From: Actinomycetes bacterium
GTDB taxonomy: Bacteria > Actinomycetota > Acidimicrobiia > Acidimicrobiales > RAAP-2
Assembly: GCA_021801615.1 (NCBI GenBank)
Contig: JAJYXS010000027.1
Span: forward strand, 1-13,401
Reading direction: 5' to 3'
DNA: 13,401 nt
Shown here: positions 1-8,452 of the stretch, piece by piece
How positions within the stretch are numbered: the stretch's first letter is position 1
How the letters are laid out: the number at the start of each line of letters is the position of its first letter
The notes under the pieces: model-generated
The model's input: only the letters and a program-made list of their open reading frames with translations
The model's database searches: none
What the model was told of the DNA's origin: nothing
Program-made: the position numbers and the translations under genes

Positions 1-1305
1 ACGTTGCACATCGACACTTGCAGAGCCCAGGCTCCTGGGTCGCGTTGCGATCTGCCCGGTTCTCATCGGCTCAGTTCGGGCGTCTCGAATGACTCTGACT
101 GCGCGGATCGAGTTGTTGGACCCTTCACGCGCCTTCGGGCCTAATCCGGCCCCGGGATGGTCCGGGTGCTCCCCCTCCAACGACCGATATGCGCTGATCA
201 CCCTCCCAGGCGGCGTCCGCTTCGGAACGCGGGCCAGTCTCGGGATCGCCAGTCGCAGGGGCCCTGCAGGGAGAGGAAGCTGCAAGGCGGCGAGGATCGC
301 CCGTCCAAGCACTTCGCCGAGCAGCGCAGGGGTTGCGTTTCCGACCTGTCGCACCTGGTCTCGGTAGCTTCCTTCAACAGCCCAGTCGGCTGGCAGTGAC
401 TGCAAGCGCAGCAGCTCCTCCAAGGCGAGCGGCCGATTGTCCCAGTGAAAAGGCCCGGTCGATGGTCCGGGTTGCGCTGGCAGCGTCCATGCGGGCATGT
501 CCTTGGCCAGCTTCAGGAGGAATGACCAATAGCGGGTGCGATATCCGAACAAGGGTCGGCCGCCGCCGCGGGAGGTGTGCCAGAGGTAGTTCTCGCCTTC
601 CGGTATGGAGGGGAGCAGGTCCGCCCACTTGCCTACCGCAACAGGCGGATCGGCAACCTTCAGTCGGCCGATGGCGTCCCACGAGCGCACCGGGGCCCTG
701 TCATGGGTGGGCATCGGCCAGGAGAACCGCCCACCGTCGCGCAACGCCACGATGATTGCCCGTCGGCGCCGCTGCGCCACCCCGAAGCTGGCGGCGTCGA
801 GGACGCGCGGCTCGGGTCGATAGTGCGTTCCCCAGCGGGCGTTGATCCGAGCGAGGGAACGCTGGATCTCGGGCAGCGCCGCTATCGCCCCCTGGGCGAA
901 GCCGGTCACGTTCTCCATGAGGATCGCCTTCGGGAGGAAGGTCTCGGCAAGGTCCAGGAACCCGTGCAGGCAGTCGGATCGCTCGTCATCGAGGCCGATG
1001 CGCGCCGTGCGAGACCATTGGGCGGCTTTCGAGAATGGCTGGCAGGGTGGCGCTCCGGCGAGAAGCGTCAGCTCTCGGCGTCGCAGGCCTACGGCATGGG
1101 GAGTCAACGTCTCCGCCGCATCAAGGATGTCACCGGTCTCCAGCAGTGGCCACTGGTCGTCCCGGTTCGCTTTGAGGGATCGCCTCGCGATTGGGTCCAG
1201 CTCGACGCATCCAACGTGGACGAACCCAGCTGCCTCCAATCCGAGGTCGAGCCCTCCGACACCTGAGAAGCCAGACAGGACCGTGGGCCTCGCCTCAGCA
1301 GGCAT
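1..1305 (-). CDS. C5-cytosine DNA methyltransferase (Dcm/DruM-like), 3' end beyond window
   Basis: The product transfers a methyl group from S-adenosylmethionine to carbon 5 of cytosine in a specific DNA sequence. In this operon it most likely marks host DNA as self. The translation shows the ordered family motifs: SAM-binding FSGVGGLDLG (about residues 13-22), the catalytic loop GAPPCQPFS (84-92, nucleophile Cys88), ENV (131-133), QRRRRAIIVA (179-188) and the C-terminal GNATP (322-326). The segment between about 190 and 300 would be the target-recognition region. After the last motif the frame continues past a basic, proline-rich tail (about 345-392) and is open for all 435 codons to base 1, so the C-terminus lies outside the window. 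The start ATG overlaps the vsr stop by 11 nt, as in a coupled operon, and no other in-frame start lies nearby. By context it would be the DruM of a Druantia type II-like system; that subtype assignment is inference, but the enzyme class is secure. Confidence 0.93.
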   Translation of the reverse strand, partial: MPAEARPTVLSGFSGVGGLDLGLEAAGFVHVGCVELDPIARRSLKANRDDQWPLLETGDILDAAETLTPHAVGLRRRELTLLAGAPPCQPFSKAAQWSRTARIGLDDERSDCLHGFLDLAETFLPKAILMENVTGFAQGAIAALPEIQRSLARINARWGTHYRPEPRVLDAASFGVAQRRRRAIIVALRDGGRFSWPMPTHDRAPVRSWDAIGRLKVADPPVAVGKWADLLPSIPEGENYLWHTSRGGGRPLFGYRTRYWSFLLKLAKDMPAWTLPAQPGPSTGPFHWDNRPLALEELLRLQSLPADWAVEGSYRDQVRQVGNATPALLGEVLGRAILAALQLPLPAGPLRLAIPRLARVPKRTPPGRVISAYRSLEGEHPDHPGAGLGPKAREGSNNSIRAVRVIRDARTEPMRTGQIATRPRSLGSASVDVQR

Positions 1306-1837
1306 CGGCCACCGCCATGCACTCGGTGAGCGCAGCTTGCACTTGGTCCGCTGCGAGATCAGCTGGCACGTGCTCCCAGATCCGCAGCACCCGCCAGCCT
1401 TCTGAGCTGAGAGCTGCCAGCACCTTGAGGTCTCGCTCGACGTTACGGTCGAGCTTTGCCGACCAGTAGGCACTATTGGACCTCGGCGAGTTCCCGTGCT
1501 CGGGGCAGCGATGCCAGAAGCAGCCGTCGAGGAAGATGGCCAGTCGCTGTCGAGGGAACGCCACGTCTGCCCGCACCCGGATGCCGCATGCCGCGATGAG
1601 GAGCTGCTTTCGGAACCGGAACCCGCGTCGGTGGAGCTCTGATCGCACCCGGACCTCGAGGCCCGTGTCGGAGCGACGGTTGCCGCGCATGACAGCGGTG
1701 ACCGCCTGGCTTGAGGGCATTGGGTACCCGGCTGGGGTCGGATGCCCACCCTGGGTGCTCTCTGCGGCGATGACGCCGGCCTTCGAGATGCCCCGGCTTC
1801 GGGGTGTCGACGGTGCCGGGACGCTGACGCGCATCAC
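1295..1837 (-). CDS. vsr: Vsr-type very short patch repair endonuclease
   Basis: Vsr endonucleases nick DNA 5' of the T in T:G mismatches that arise when 5-methylcytosine deaminates, starting repair back to C:G. The family core begins at about residue 47: AVMRGNRRSDTGLE (46-61), a basic stretch, the catalytic aspartate in RADVAFP (Asp91), FLDGCFWHRCPEHG (102-115) with the Cys/His residues that bind structural zinc in the family, the AYWSAKLDRN motif (123-132), and RIWEH (152-156). The first about 45 residues are an unrecognised Ser/Pro-rich extension. The ATG at 1837 overlaps the stop of the upstream nuclease gene in an ATGA junction, which favours the long form. An internal ATG at 1720 (residue 40, MPSSQ) would give a normal-length protein but leave a 113-nt gap. 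The 3' end overlaps the methylase start, so mismatch repair and methylation are produced together. Confidence 0.93.
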   Translation of the reverse strand: MMRVSVPAPSTPRSRGISKAGVIAAESTQGGHPTPAGYPMPSSQAVTAVMRGNRRSDTGLEVRVRSELHRRGFRFRKQLLIAACGIRVRADVAFPRQRLAIFLDGCFWHRCPEHGNSPRSNSAYWSAKLDRNVERDLKVLAALSSEGWRVLRIWEHVPADLAADQVQAALTECMAVADAC

Positions 1838-2949
1838 GTGTCGATCCCCTCGCCAGAGGTTCGAGCGAGCTGGACCCAGGCGCCGGGCGGAGCGAAGAGC
1901 CCGATGCCCCCTGCGCGCAACCGAAGCCCGGACACTCGCACCTGCTCGCCCGGCTGCAGGCTGGCGGCGTCGCTGAGCCGACGGGGGTCCAGTCCGGTGA
2001 CGGTGACGACGCCAAGTCGGGTTCCTGCGGTGGCTTCCAGCTCCACCGCGACCGAGCCGACCTGGGCCTGCTGGACACGCTCGACGGTTCCCTCCAGCAC
2101 GTGCAGGTCGTTGAGCTCCTTGGTGGCTCCCGCCCAGATCGCCGGGCAGCGCAGGATGTGCGGGCAGTAGCAGCAGGAGCGATCAGATGGACGCGCGAGG
2201 CGCACCGTCTCGCCTTCGTCGACAGCGGAGTTGAAGTCGTCGAGTGCCACCAGGACGGACGCGCACGCCTCGTCGATTGCCCCGTCGGTCACCTCCACCG
2301 GGAGGCGGGCGCGCCCGATCGGGCGGATCTCGCCCGCGATGACGGGGATCCCAAGCTGGCGGACCATCGCGGCGTACATGAGGACCTGCAGCCCGAAGCG
2401 CCCGGTTGGCTTGGCGTCCTCAGGAGCGACCGTTCCGGACTTGAATTCGGCGACTCGCGCCCCAACGTCGGAGAGGACGACGAGGTCTGGCGTGCCTCGC
2501 ATTGGAGGGGCACTCGACGACAGGGGTCGTTCGACCCACCGCTCCGTGCCGATCGAGCTTGATACCTCCGCTGCTAGCCATCCTGCCTCGATGACGAGGC
2601 GCTCCTCGGTGGTGGCGTACCCGGGCCACCCTGGGGCGGGGCCGAAGTAGCTCTCGCTAGGGGATGCGGCGGCGACCTTCTCTTCCAGGGACACCTCGTC
2701 ATGCCAACGCTGTCGGACGGCCGCCTCGAGCTCAGATGGGCCGAGCTCGGTGCGCCTGTCGGCAGAGACCCAACCGAGGACGCGATGGACGGCAGTGCCG
2801 AGGCGCGCCGGCGGACTGGATGGCGTGTTGCCTCGTCTCTGTCGATGGGCTCGGCTCAGGTGCACGGCGAGCCCGCACCGCTGAATGGCCGTGAGCAGCG
2901 TGGGGCTTACCTCGGCGATCCGCTCAGCGTCAGGCATCGCCGGCCGCAT
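1834..2949 (-). CDS. PD-(D/E)XK nuclease, RecB/Cas4-like, with Fe-S cysteine set and possible OB-fold tail
   Basis: This is a predicted DNA nuclease of the RecB/AddB/Cas4 branch of the PD-(D/E)XK superfamily. Visible residues follow the family order: GTAVHRVLG (51-59, His55), GTPDLVVL (152-159, Asp155), VAEFKSG (166-172, Glu168 and Lys170), and the QxxxY helix in FGLQVLMYAAMV (185-196, Gln188 and Tyr192). An early cysteine (RCGL, Cys25) plus the late cluster CCYCPHILRC (259-268) matches the arrangement that holds a 4Fe-4S cluster in AddB and Cas4 proteins. Residues about 285-365 are beta-rich and could form an OB-fold; that part is inference. The gene overlaps the helicase stop by 20 nt from the ATG at 2949, or by 8 nt if the ATG at 2937 (residue 5, MPDAER) is used; neither has a strong Shine-Dalgarno sequence. 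All catalytic residues are present, so it should be active. It may supply the cleavage step for the helicase next to it. Confidence 0.85.
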   Translation of the reverse strand: MRPAMPDAERIAEVSPTLLTAIQRCGLAVHLSRAHRQRRGNTPSSPPARLGTAVHRVLGWVSADRRTELGPSELEAAVRQRWHDEVSLEEKVAAASPSESYFGPAPGWPGYATTEERLVIEAGWLAAEVSSSIGTERWVERPLSSSAPPMRGTPDLVVLSDVGARVAEFKSGTVAPEDAKPTGRFGLQVLMYAAMVRQLGIPVIAGEIRPIGRARLPVEVTDGAIDEACASVLVALDDFNSAVDEGETVRLARPSDRSCCYCPHILRCPAIWAGATKELNDLHVLEGTVERVQQAQVGSVAVELEATAGTRLGVVTVTGLDPRRLSDAASLQPGEQVRVSGLRLRAGGIGLFAPPGAWVQLARTSGEGIDT

Positions 2950-5900
2950 CCAGGGCGATCAGCGCCTGACCAGGGGCTCGGATGAGCTTGAACCACGAGC
3001 AGAACCGGACCTCCGCCCCGGCTGCCTCAGCCTGAGCGACGACGCGAGCCAGCTTGGGGCCTCGGCGGGCATCGCTCGTCGCCTCAAGGGGATGGGTGAT
3101 GACGCAGACACGGGTGTCTCGCTCGCTGCGAAGGATGGGTCGCTCGGCGAGCAGGTCATCGCGCCAGTGTGGCACTCCCGCTGCGAAGGCTCTCGCCGCC
3201 TGGGTGGCGTGGTCGACCCAGCGATGCGGTGCGAAAGCACGGCCGAGCAGGATCTCCGCGAGGTCGCATGCCAGGCGCCAATCGAGGAGCGGATGGAGCC
3301 TGCTGTTCGACCAGTCCTGCAGGCAGGCATAGCAGGAGCCTCGGCACGGCTCACCGTCGGGGCCGATGTGCCGCCCGTAGGCGGCGATTCGGTCGTCCAC
3401 CGCCTCCACGAGCTCTTGAAGCCGGGACTGGCTCGCCTTGAAGTAGCGGGCGTAGCCAGCCCCGTTGAGCAGCGTGTCGGTGAGGTAGATCTCCCCGCTG
3501 ATGCCCAGACGCGTCGGCAGCGGGCTGAACCCGGCGCTGAGCTCCTCGGGCGCCGCCTCCAGCACTCGCCACGCCGCCTCCCGGAACAGGTACGCCGTGG
3601 AGAGCCACGCCGAGCGCGCCTCGATCCGCCCGGGGTATGGATCGATCTCAAGCGGCAGGTCAATGGGGCTGAGGAGCAGGGCGTCGGTCACCTTCCGGCT
3701 GCCGATCGCGGCGAGCTCAGAGCTTTGGTCCAGCGGCGGGACCCACGGGGACGGCGTGTAGCCCTTGGCGGTGTCGAAGGCGTCTTGCACCATCAGCCCG
3801 TCCCATCTGCCTGGCGGGACGGTTGCGCGAAACGCGAATCCGACGCCGTTGCTGCCGGCGTTGGCGGCGATGAGCTGGACCTTGCCGCCGCGGGTGGCGA
3901 GGTTGCCAGAGGTAGGGCCTGGCGTGGGGGCAGCGGCCTCGTCGAAGGTCATGCGCGCCAAGCCAGAGCCGGATATCCACGGGTCATTGCCGTCGTAGTC
4001 AGGGGCCCAGCCATAGATGGTGCGATAGCCAAGCGGCTCTGCCATCTCGGTGACCACATATCGGTCCTCGCCGCACTCCGGGCAGATGATGTCGCCATCG
4101 GAGGGGCTGAGGGTCGTGTACCAGCACGCGAGGCACGTCCCGAGCCGGCTGCGCTCGCCGAGCGGGTCGGACACGGCCTCAGGCCGACCTCCGGCGCCGA
4201 TCTCGTACTCCACGACCCCGACAGGGATGTGGCGTCGCCCGTCCCTGATGATGCTGCCACCCGGGGCGAACTCGCTGATCGCGATCTCCGAGTCTCGATC
4301 GATCGTCAGGTCGTCGACGTTGCCCAGGTCCCGGGGCTTGTCGAGGTAGAGGTACCGCTGCCTCGTCGGCATGCCGTACATGGGGAGAAGGCCACGCTCG
4401 GCGAGCTGCTGGGAGAGGTCGCGGTGGCCGAGGGAGGCGGCGGCGACATCGCTGACGTCTTCTAGCAGCCCTCCGTCGAGGATGTAGCCAAGGATCTCGT
4501 CGGGCTCCTCGACGCTGGTCTCTCGAAGGATGGCCTGAACGATCTCGACCACGAGGTCGCGGTTGCTGTCGATCCAATGCGACATCGCGTCCTTCGTGTC
4601 GATCCAGGACGCGCAGCTGCCGAAGGCGCCGTGGCTGCTGTAGCCGCCGTCGAACTCCGGGTGGTCTGCGCGGTAGGAGAGGAACGCCTCGGCGAGCACG
4701 TCCAGGGCGACCACTCGCTGCGCGATGTCGCCGTTGCGAACGTCGATGTAGGGGGGGCGCGGCGGGTCGCCGGTGATGAGCTCGGGGTGGGTGAAGTAGT
4801 GCTGGTCGTGGGTCCGGGTTCCCCTGCACACCGTGAAGGCGATGGAGAGCGGCGAGCGGCGACGCCCCGCGCGGCCTACCCGCTGCTGATAGTTGAAGCG
4901 CTGTGGCGGCATGTTGGCGAGGGCGACCGCGTTGAGGGATCCGATGTCGACGCCTGCCTCCATCGTCGTGGTGACGCTGAGGACATCGATCCCCTCGGTC
5001 CGCTCGATCTTCTCGTAGAGCCCTGGCGAGTCGACGGCTGACGCGTGGATGCCGCGAAAGCGGGCCTGGCGGTCGGCGCCTTCATCAGCGCCTATCTGGC
5101 CGGTGAGCTCCGATGCGTTGAGGCGGAAGATGCGATCATTGGCGGTCGCCAGGTGTCGGTAGTAGTCGGTCTCGAAGAACTCGCTGTCATCAGGACGGAA
5201 TGGCTCCGGCGCTCGCAGCGCAGCGAAGCACGCGGTGCAGATGCCTGCGGAGGGGTGCAGGTGGACACGGAGGCATCGGCTGCAGGGCCAGGTCCACAGC
5301 TCGCCCTCGCCAGCGAGAGTGGTCGCCAGCCATGGCGCCGACGGGTGCGGAAGTCGCGAGGGGCGCAGCAGGCGAATCTGGTGAGGGCGCAAGAGCCAGT
5401 CGCTGGCCGGGGTGCCGACGGCGCTCGCGACGTCCAGGATCAGGTCGTCGAGCACCAAGCCGCGGGCGTCGGCGACGGCCTTGAGGAATGATCGCAGGTG
5501 GCCTCCGGGAGAGGTCGAGGGCTCCCGCTCGGTCTCCGGGAATCGCAGGCGCAGGCACAGGATCCTGAGGGCGGAGTGCGCGACCTCAGCGAAGGCGTCC
5601 TGCTCCAGCCCGGAAAGTTGGGCCGGCGGCAGGTCGGCGCGAAGCGGGGTGGCCATGGCGAGAGCGAGCGACTCGATGTCGCGGCCGACGCCGCTGAAGA
5701 GGTTCGAGAGGACCTCGGCGGTCAGGGTCCCCCTGATGAGGGTCCGGAAGTCGTTGAGGTTCTCGGGCAGCGGCGCTCGCCGGCTCATGTGGAGCCCGTC
5801 CCATGAGTACAGCTCGTGCCAGTGTCGGCCATCTTCGGCTTGGAACAGCGACGGCCCGGGCCCGCCGGGATTGATGCCGAGGGTGGCGAGCCTGAGCTCG

Positions 5901-8452
5901 ACGCTGTCGATCAGCTGCTCGATCGTGGGAGCCTCCAGCTCCCATTGGCCGGCGTGGATGAGCGCCTTGTCGGCCTCGGTCCGAAGGTGCTCCGGACGCG
6001 CGAGGGCGTCGGCCAGGGCCGGCATCTGCTGGCGGAGCTGGCCGTAGGCGGCGATCGCCTCCTCCGAGGTGTCTCCCTCGATGGCCCGCTCGGCCATCGA
6101 GAGGTCGGCGCGCTCATCGAGCGCCGCGACAACCTGGGCCCGAACGACGTCTTGGAAGTGGTTCCGGGCGATGTCGGGGCCGATGCGCGCCGCGTCCTGT
6201 CGGCTGTCGCTGAAGACAACCAGACGGCGCTGCTCCGCCGGGAGCTGGCTCAGCACCGCCCCGGAGAGGACCTGCGCGACACGTGAGAAGCCGAGGCCCA
6301 TCGTCCGGATCGGTGAGCGCTTGGCGGCGGGGTCGGTTGGGGGCAGGCGGCGATGGTTCCTGTAAGGGAAGCGCACCTCGTCGCATCCCGGGCAGCACAG
6401 AGGGAGGCCTTGGACTCGCTCCAGGGTGGCGCGGTCGGCGCCCGCGACGTCGAGGGCCCAGCCCGTGGTGCCTTGGGGGATTCGACGGATCATCCCGGTC
6501 TGGGGGGTCAGCTCAGCCCGCTTGAAGCTGAAGGTGAGGCCGCCCCAGGTGCGCTCTTTGCGCACCGGCTGCCTCGCCGCTGGGGGCTTGGGCCAGTACA
6601 CGAGGTAGTTCGCCGCCGTTCGCTCGGTGATCACCCGGTCGGGAAGGCGCTCGAGGTCAGCGAGGAAGGGCACCACGAAGTCGCGGCCGCCTTGGGACTC
6701 CGCCGGCCGGTAGCCGCCGAGGAGCACCTCGCCGCAGCTCTGGCAGTAAAGGAGCTCGAGCACGCGCCCCCCGCAGAGGCACGTGATCTCGGGCTGGTTG
6801 AAGATGCGGCCAACCGTTCGACCGGGCGAGCGATGCTCGGGCGGCACCTGATCGCAGCTGGGGTTCGAGCACGCCCACAAGCCCGGCAGCACGTTGAAAA
6901 GAAGGTGCAGCCGCAGGCGCACCTGGTCCCCGCCGGCGCGCTCGATCAGCGAGTGGAGCTCACGCGCGCGCTGGCGCCGCTGCTCACCACCGAGGTCCGG
7001 GAACAGGCCCTCCTCCAAGAGCCGTAGCGGCAAGGCGCGGGGGCGGCCCTCGGCCAGCGGCACGCGGCGCAGGCTGGCGTCGTATCGCTCGGAGATCGCC
7101 CGGATGGAGTCCATCACGTCTCCGCGCTCGACGGTCTCGCTGGCGTCCGATGGGGACTGCGCGGCGGCCACCTCGGCCGCGGTGAGCTGCAGCGGCTCTC
7201 GGCCCCCTCGGGTCGCTATCGGCGTGGCGTCCACTCGCCGGAATGGCTGCCCTGAGGCGAAGAAGGCTCGCAGGTAGTCGTCGCCCTCCTCGCCGAGCGA
7301 TGCCGTGGGCGCGATGACCCGCAGCTTGTCGGGCCTCTGGTGCAGCCCGAGCTTTCGCAGCAGCCGACGGACGAGATAGGCGACCTCGGTCCCGGGGGTC
7401 CCCCGATACATGTGCAGCTCGTCGATGACAAGCGTGAAGACGCTCGCTGGCTCGGCGAGCCACTCCTTGGTCCTCGCCCAGATCTCCGACTCCTCGTCTC
7501 GGCCCAGCATGATGCTCAGCATTGAGAAGTTCGTGATGAGGATGTCCGGCGGCGCGTCCTGCATGTCCCACCGGCTGCGCATCTCGGCTGAGCCGGAGAC
7601 GTCAACTCGCGGGACGACGTAGCGGGTGTCGGGGTCGACCCTGCCGCCGACGTCGGAGGCGAGGAGGCGCTCGACGGCGAGCCACTCCTGCTCGGCTCGA
7701 CGGAGCTGCTCTCGCAGCGCCTGGCGCTTGTAGGGCTTCTCGTCCTTCTTGCCGGCCACTGGGGTCCGCCCCGTGTACTGGCCGAAGTAGAAGCGGTTGC
7801 CGCCGAGGTGGCGGTCGAACCAGGATCGAGCGGCGTCGCCGTCCAGGTAGCGCCTGAGGCGGACCAGCTGGTCCTCGACCAGGGCGTTCATCGGGAACAC
7901 GACGAGAGCCCGGACCGCCGCGGGTCGATGGCCTGTCGGGTTGCGCTGCGGGATCCGCCGCGGCCCATGAGCCCACCACCTCCCGCCCTCCGCATCGGGA
8001 GGGCGGTCGCCCCAGCCGGCGGCCTCGGCGGTGAGCCTGCTCAGGATGGGAAGCAGGAAGGCCTCGGTCTTGCCTGAGCCCGTCCCCGAGGTGAGGGCGA
8101 CGTGCTCGTTGTGGCCGAAGGATGCGACGAGCGCCCCCTCTTGATGGGCGAAGAGGCGCCGAGGGCGAGGGACGCCGTCGAGGATCACCTCCTCGATCAG
8201 CTCGGCCAGGATCGGTGGGGCTCCGGCCAGGTCGAGCGAGCCCGCCGGCGTCCGCACGGCGCCGTCGTGGTCCCCTGCCAGGGGGTACTGAGGAAGCAGC
8301 TCGATGAACGGCTCCCCGAAGATCGCGCCCTGGCGGCGAAGAAGCGCCGACCGCTCGGCCATAAGCCCGCGATCGGCGAGACGGTACGCGGTGTCGTAGT
8401 AGCGCAGCAGGTCGTCTTGGACCCCGGCGATGACCCCGTCGGGCGTGGGCAT
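2930..8452 (-). CDS. druE: Giant SF2 helicase with DUF1998-type C-terminus, DruE-like
   Basis: This 1840-residue protein is a predicted ATP-driven nucleic-acid helicase or translocase and the core of the operon. Helicase motifs in order: Walker A SGTGSGKTE (122-130), VVFPMNALVEDQ (184-195), ITNFSML (306-312), the DEAH-type box IDELH (343-347), APTASLG (381-387), FSDSRQDAARIG (747-758), TTTMEAGVDIGSLN (1161-1174) and arginine-finger motif QQRVGRAGRR (1189-1198). The two RecA lobes are separated by an unusually long insert (about 400-1100). Cysteine pairs that look zinc-binding lie at 528/533, 558/560, 570/573, 686-690, 1057/1060, 1072/1075 and 1440/1443/1457/1460. The region from about 1590 to 1735, ending in CRGSCYACLQDWSN (1703-1716), matches DUF1998. 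MrfA/YprA-type helicases share DUF1998 but are less than half this size. Size and neighbours fit DruE of Druantia, named from memory. The start is supported by AAGGTGA (8463-8457) and a TGATG junction with the preceding gene. No frameshift or lost motif was seen. Confidence 0.85.
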   Translation of the reverse strand: MPTPDGVIAGVQDDLLRYYDTAYRLADRGLMAERSALLRRQGAIFGEPFIELLPQYPLAGDHDGAVRTPAGSLDLAGAPPILAELIEEVILDGVPRPRRLFAHQEGALVASFGHNEHVALTSGTGSGKTEAFLLPILSRLTAEAAGWGDRPPDAEGGRWWAHGPRRIPQRNPTGHRPAAVRALVVFPMNALVEDQLVRLRRYLDGDAARSWFDRHLGGNRFYFGQYTGRTPVAGKKDEKPYKRQALREQLRRAEQEWLAVERLLASDVGGRVDPDTRYVVPRVDVSGSAEMRSRWDMQDAPPDILITNFSMLSIMLGRDEESEIWARTKEWLAEPASVFTLVIDELHMYRGTPGTEVAYLVRRLLRKLGLHQRPDKLRVIAPTASLGEEGDDYLRAFFASGQPFRRVDATPIATRGGREPLQLTAAEVAAAQSPSDASETVERGDVMDSIRAISERYDASLRRVPLAEGRPRALPLRLLEEGLFPDLGGEQRRQRARELHSLIERAGGDQVRLRLHLLFNVLPGLWACSNPSCDQVPPEHRSPGRTVGRIFNQPEITCLCGGRVLELLYCQSCGEVLLGGYRPAESQGGRDFVVPFLADLERLPDRVITERTAANYLVYWPKPPAARQPVRKERTWGGLTFSFKRAELTPQTGMIRRIPQGTTGWALDVAGADRATLERVQGLPLCCPGCDEVRFPYRNHRRLPPTDPAAKRSPIRTMGLGFSRVAQVLSGAVLSQLPAEQRRLVVFSDSRQDAARIGPDIARNHFQDVVRAQVVAALDERADLSMAERAIEGDTSEEAIAAYGQLRQQMPALADALARPEHLRTEADKALIHAGQWELEAPTIEQLIDSVELRLATLGINPGGPGPSLFQAEDGRHWHELYSWDGLHMSRRAPLPENLNDFRTLIRGTLTAEVLSNLFSGVGRDIESLALAMATPLRADLPPAQLSGLEQDAFAEVAHSALRILCLRLRFPETEREPSTSPGGHLRSFLKAVADARGLVLDDLILDVASAVGTPASDWLLRPHQIRLLRPSRLPHPSAPWLATTLAGEGELWTWPCSRCLRVHLHPSAGICTACFAALRAPEPFRPDDSEFFETDYYRHLATANDRIFRLNASELTGQIGADEGADRQARFRGIHASAVDSPGLYEKIERTEGIDVLSVTTTMEAGVDIGSLNAVALANMPPQRFNYQQRVGRAGRRRSPLSIAFTVCRGTRTHDQHYFTHPELITGDPPRPPYIDVRNGDIAQRVVALDVLAEAFLSYRADHPEFDGGYSSHGAFGSCASWIDTKDAMSHWIDSNRDLVVEIVQAILRETSVEEPDEILGYILDGGLLEDVSDVAAASLGHRDLSQQLAERGLLPMYGMPTRQRYLYLDKPRDLGNVDDLTIDRDSEIAISEFAPGGSIIRDGRRHIPVGVVEYEIGAGGRPEAVSDPLGERSRLGTCLACWYTTLSPSDGDIICPECGEDRYVVTEMAEPLGYRTIYGWAPDYDGNDPWISGSGLARMTFDEAAAPTPGPTSGNLATRGGKVQLIAANAGSNGVGFAFRATVPPGRWDGLMVQDAFDTAKGYTPSPWVPPLDQSSELAAIGSRKVTDALLLSPIDLPLEIDPYPGRIEARSAWLSTAYLFREAAWRVLEAAPEELSAGFSPLPTRLGISGEIYLTDTLLNGAGYARYFKASQSRLQELVEAVDDRIAAYGRHIGPDGEPCRGSCYACLQDWSNSRLHPLLDWRLACDLAEILLGRAFAPHRWVDHATQAARAFAAGVPHWRDDLLAERPILRSERDTRVCVITHPLEATSDARRGPKLARVVAQAEAAGAEVRFCSWFKLIRAPGQALIALDAAGDA

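Noticed and set aside
577..1405. Overlapping plus-strand open frames (577-1266 and 842-1405)
   Set aside because: The minus strand here encodes the methylase with all conserved motifs, so these are shadows.
1..2949. Methylase plus Vsr plus nuclease as a stand-alone restriction-modification system
   Set aside because: Overlapping reading frames tie these genes to the helicase and orphan genes upstream, and the nuclease is RecB/Cas4-like rather than a type II restriction enzyme.
2885..4465. 526-codon plus-strand open frame
   Set aside because: It lies antisense to the DUF1998 end of the helicase, whose motifs are clear on the minus strand. Composition is low-complexity Arg/Ala/Gly/Val with no recognisable domain.
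2930..8452. DISARM DrmA/DrmB or MrfA/YprA as the identity of the giant helicase
   Set aside because: DISARM splits helicase and DUF1998 between two proteins and brings a PLD protein (DrmC), not seen here. MrfA/YprA-type helicases are much shorter. The DruE-like reading fits size and methylase context better, though the relationship is distant.
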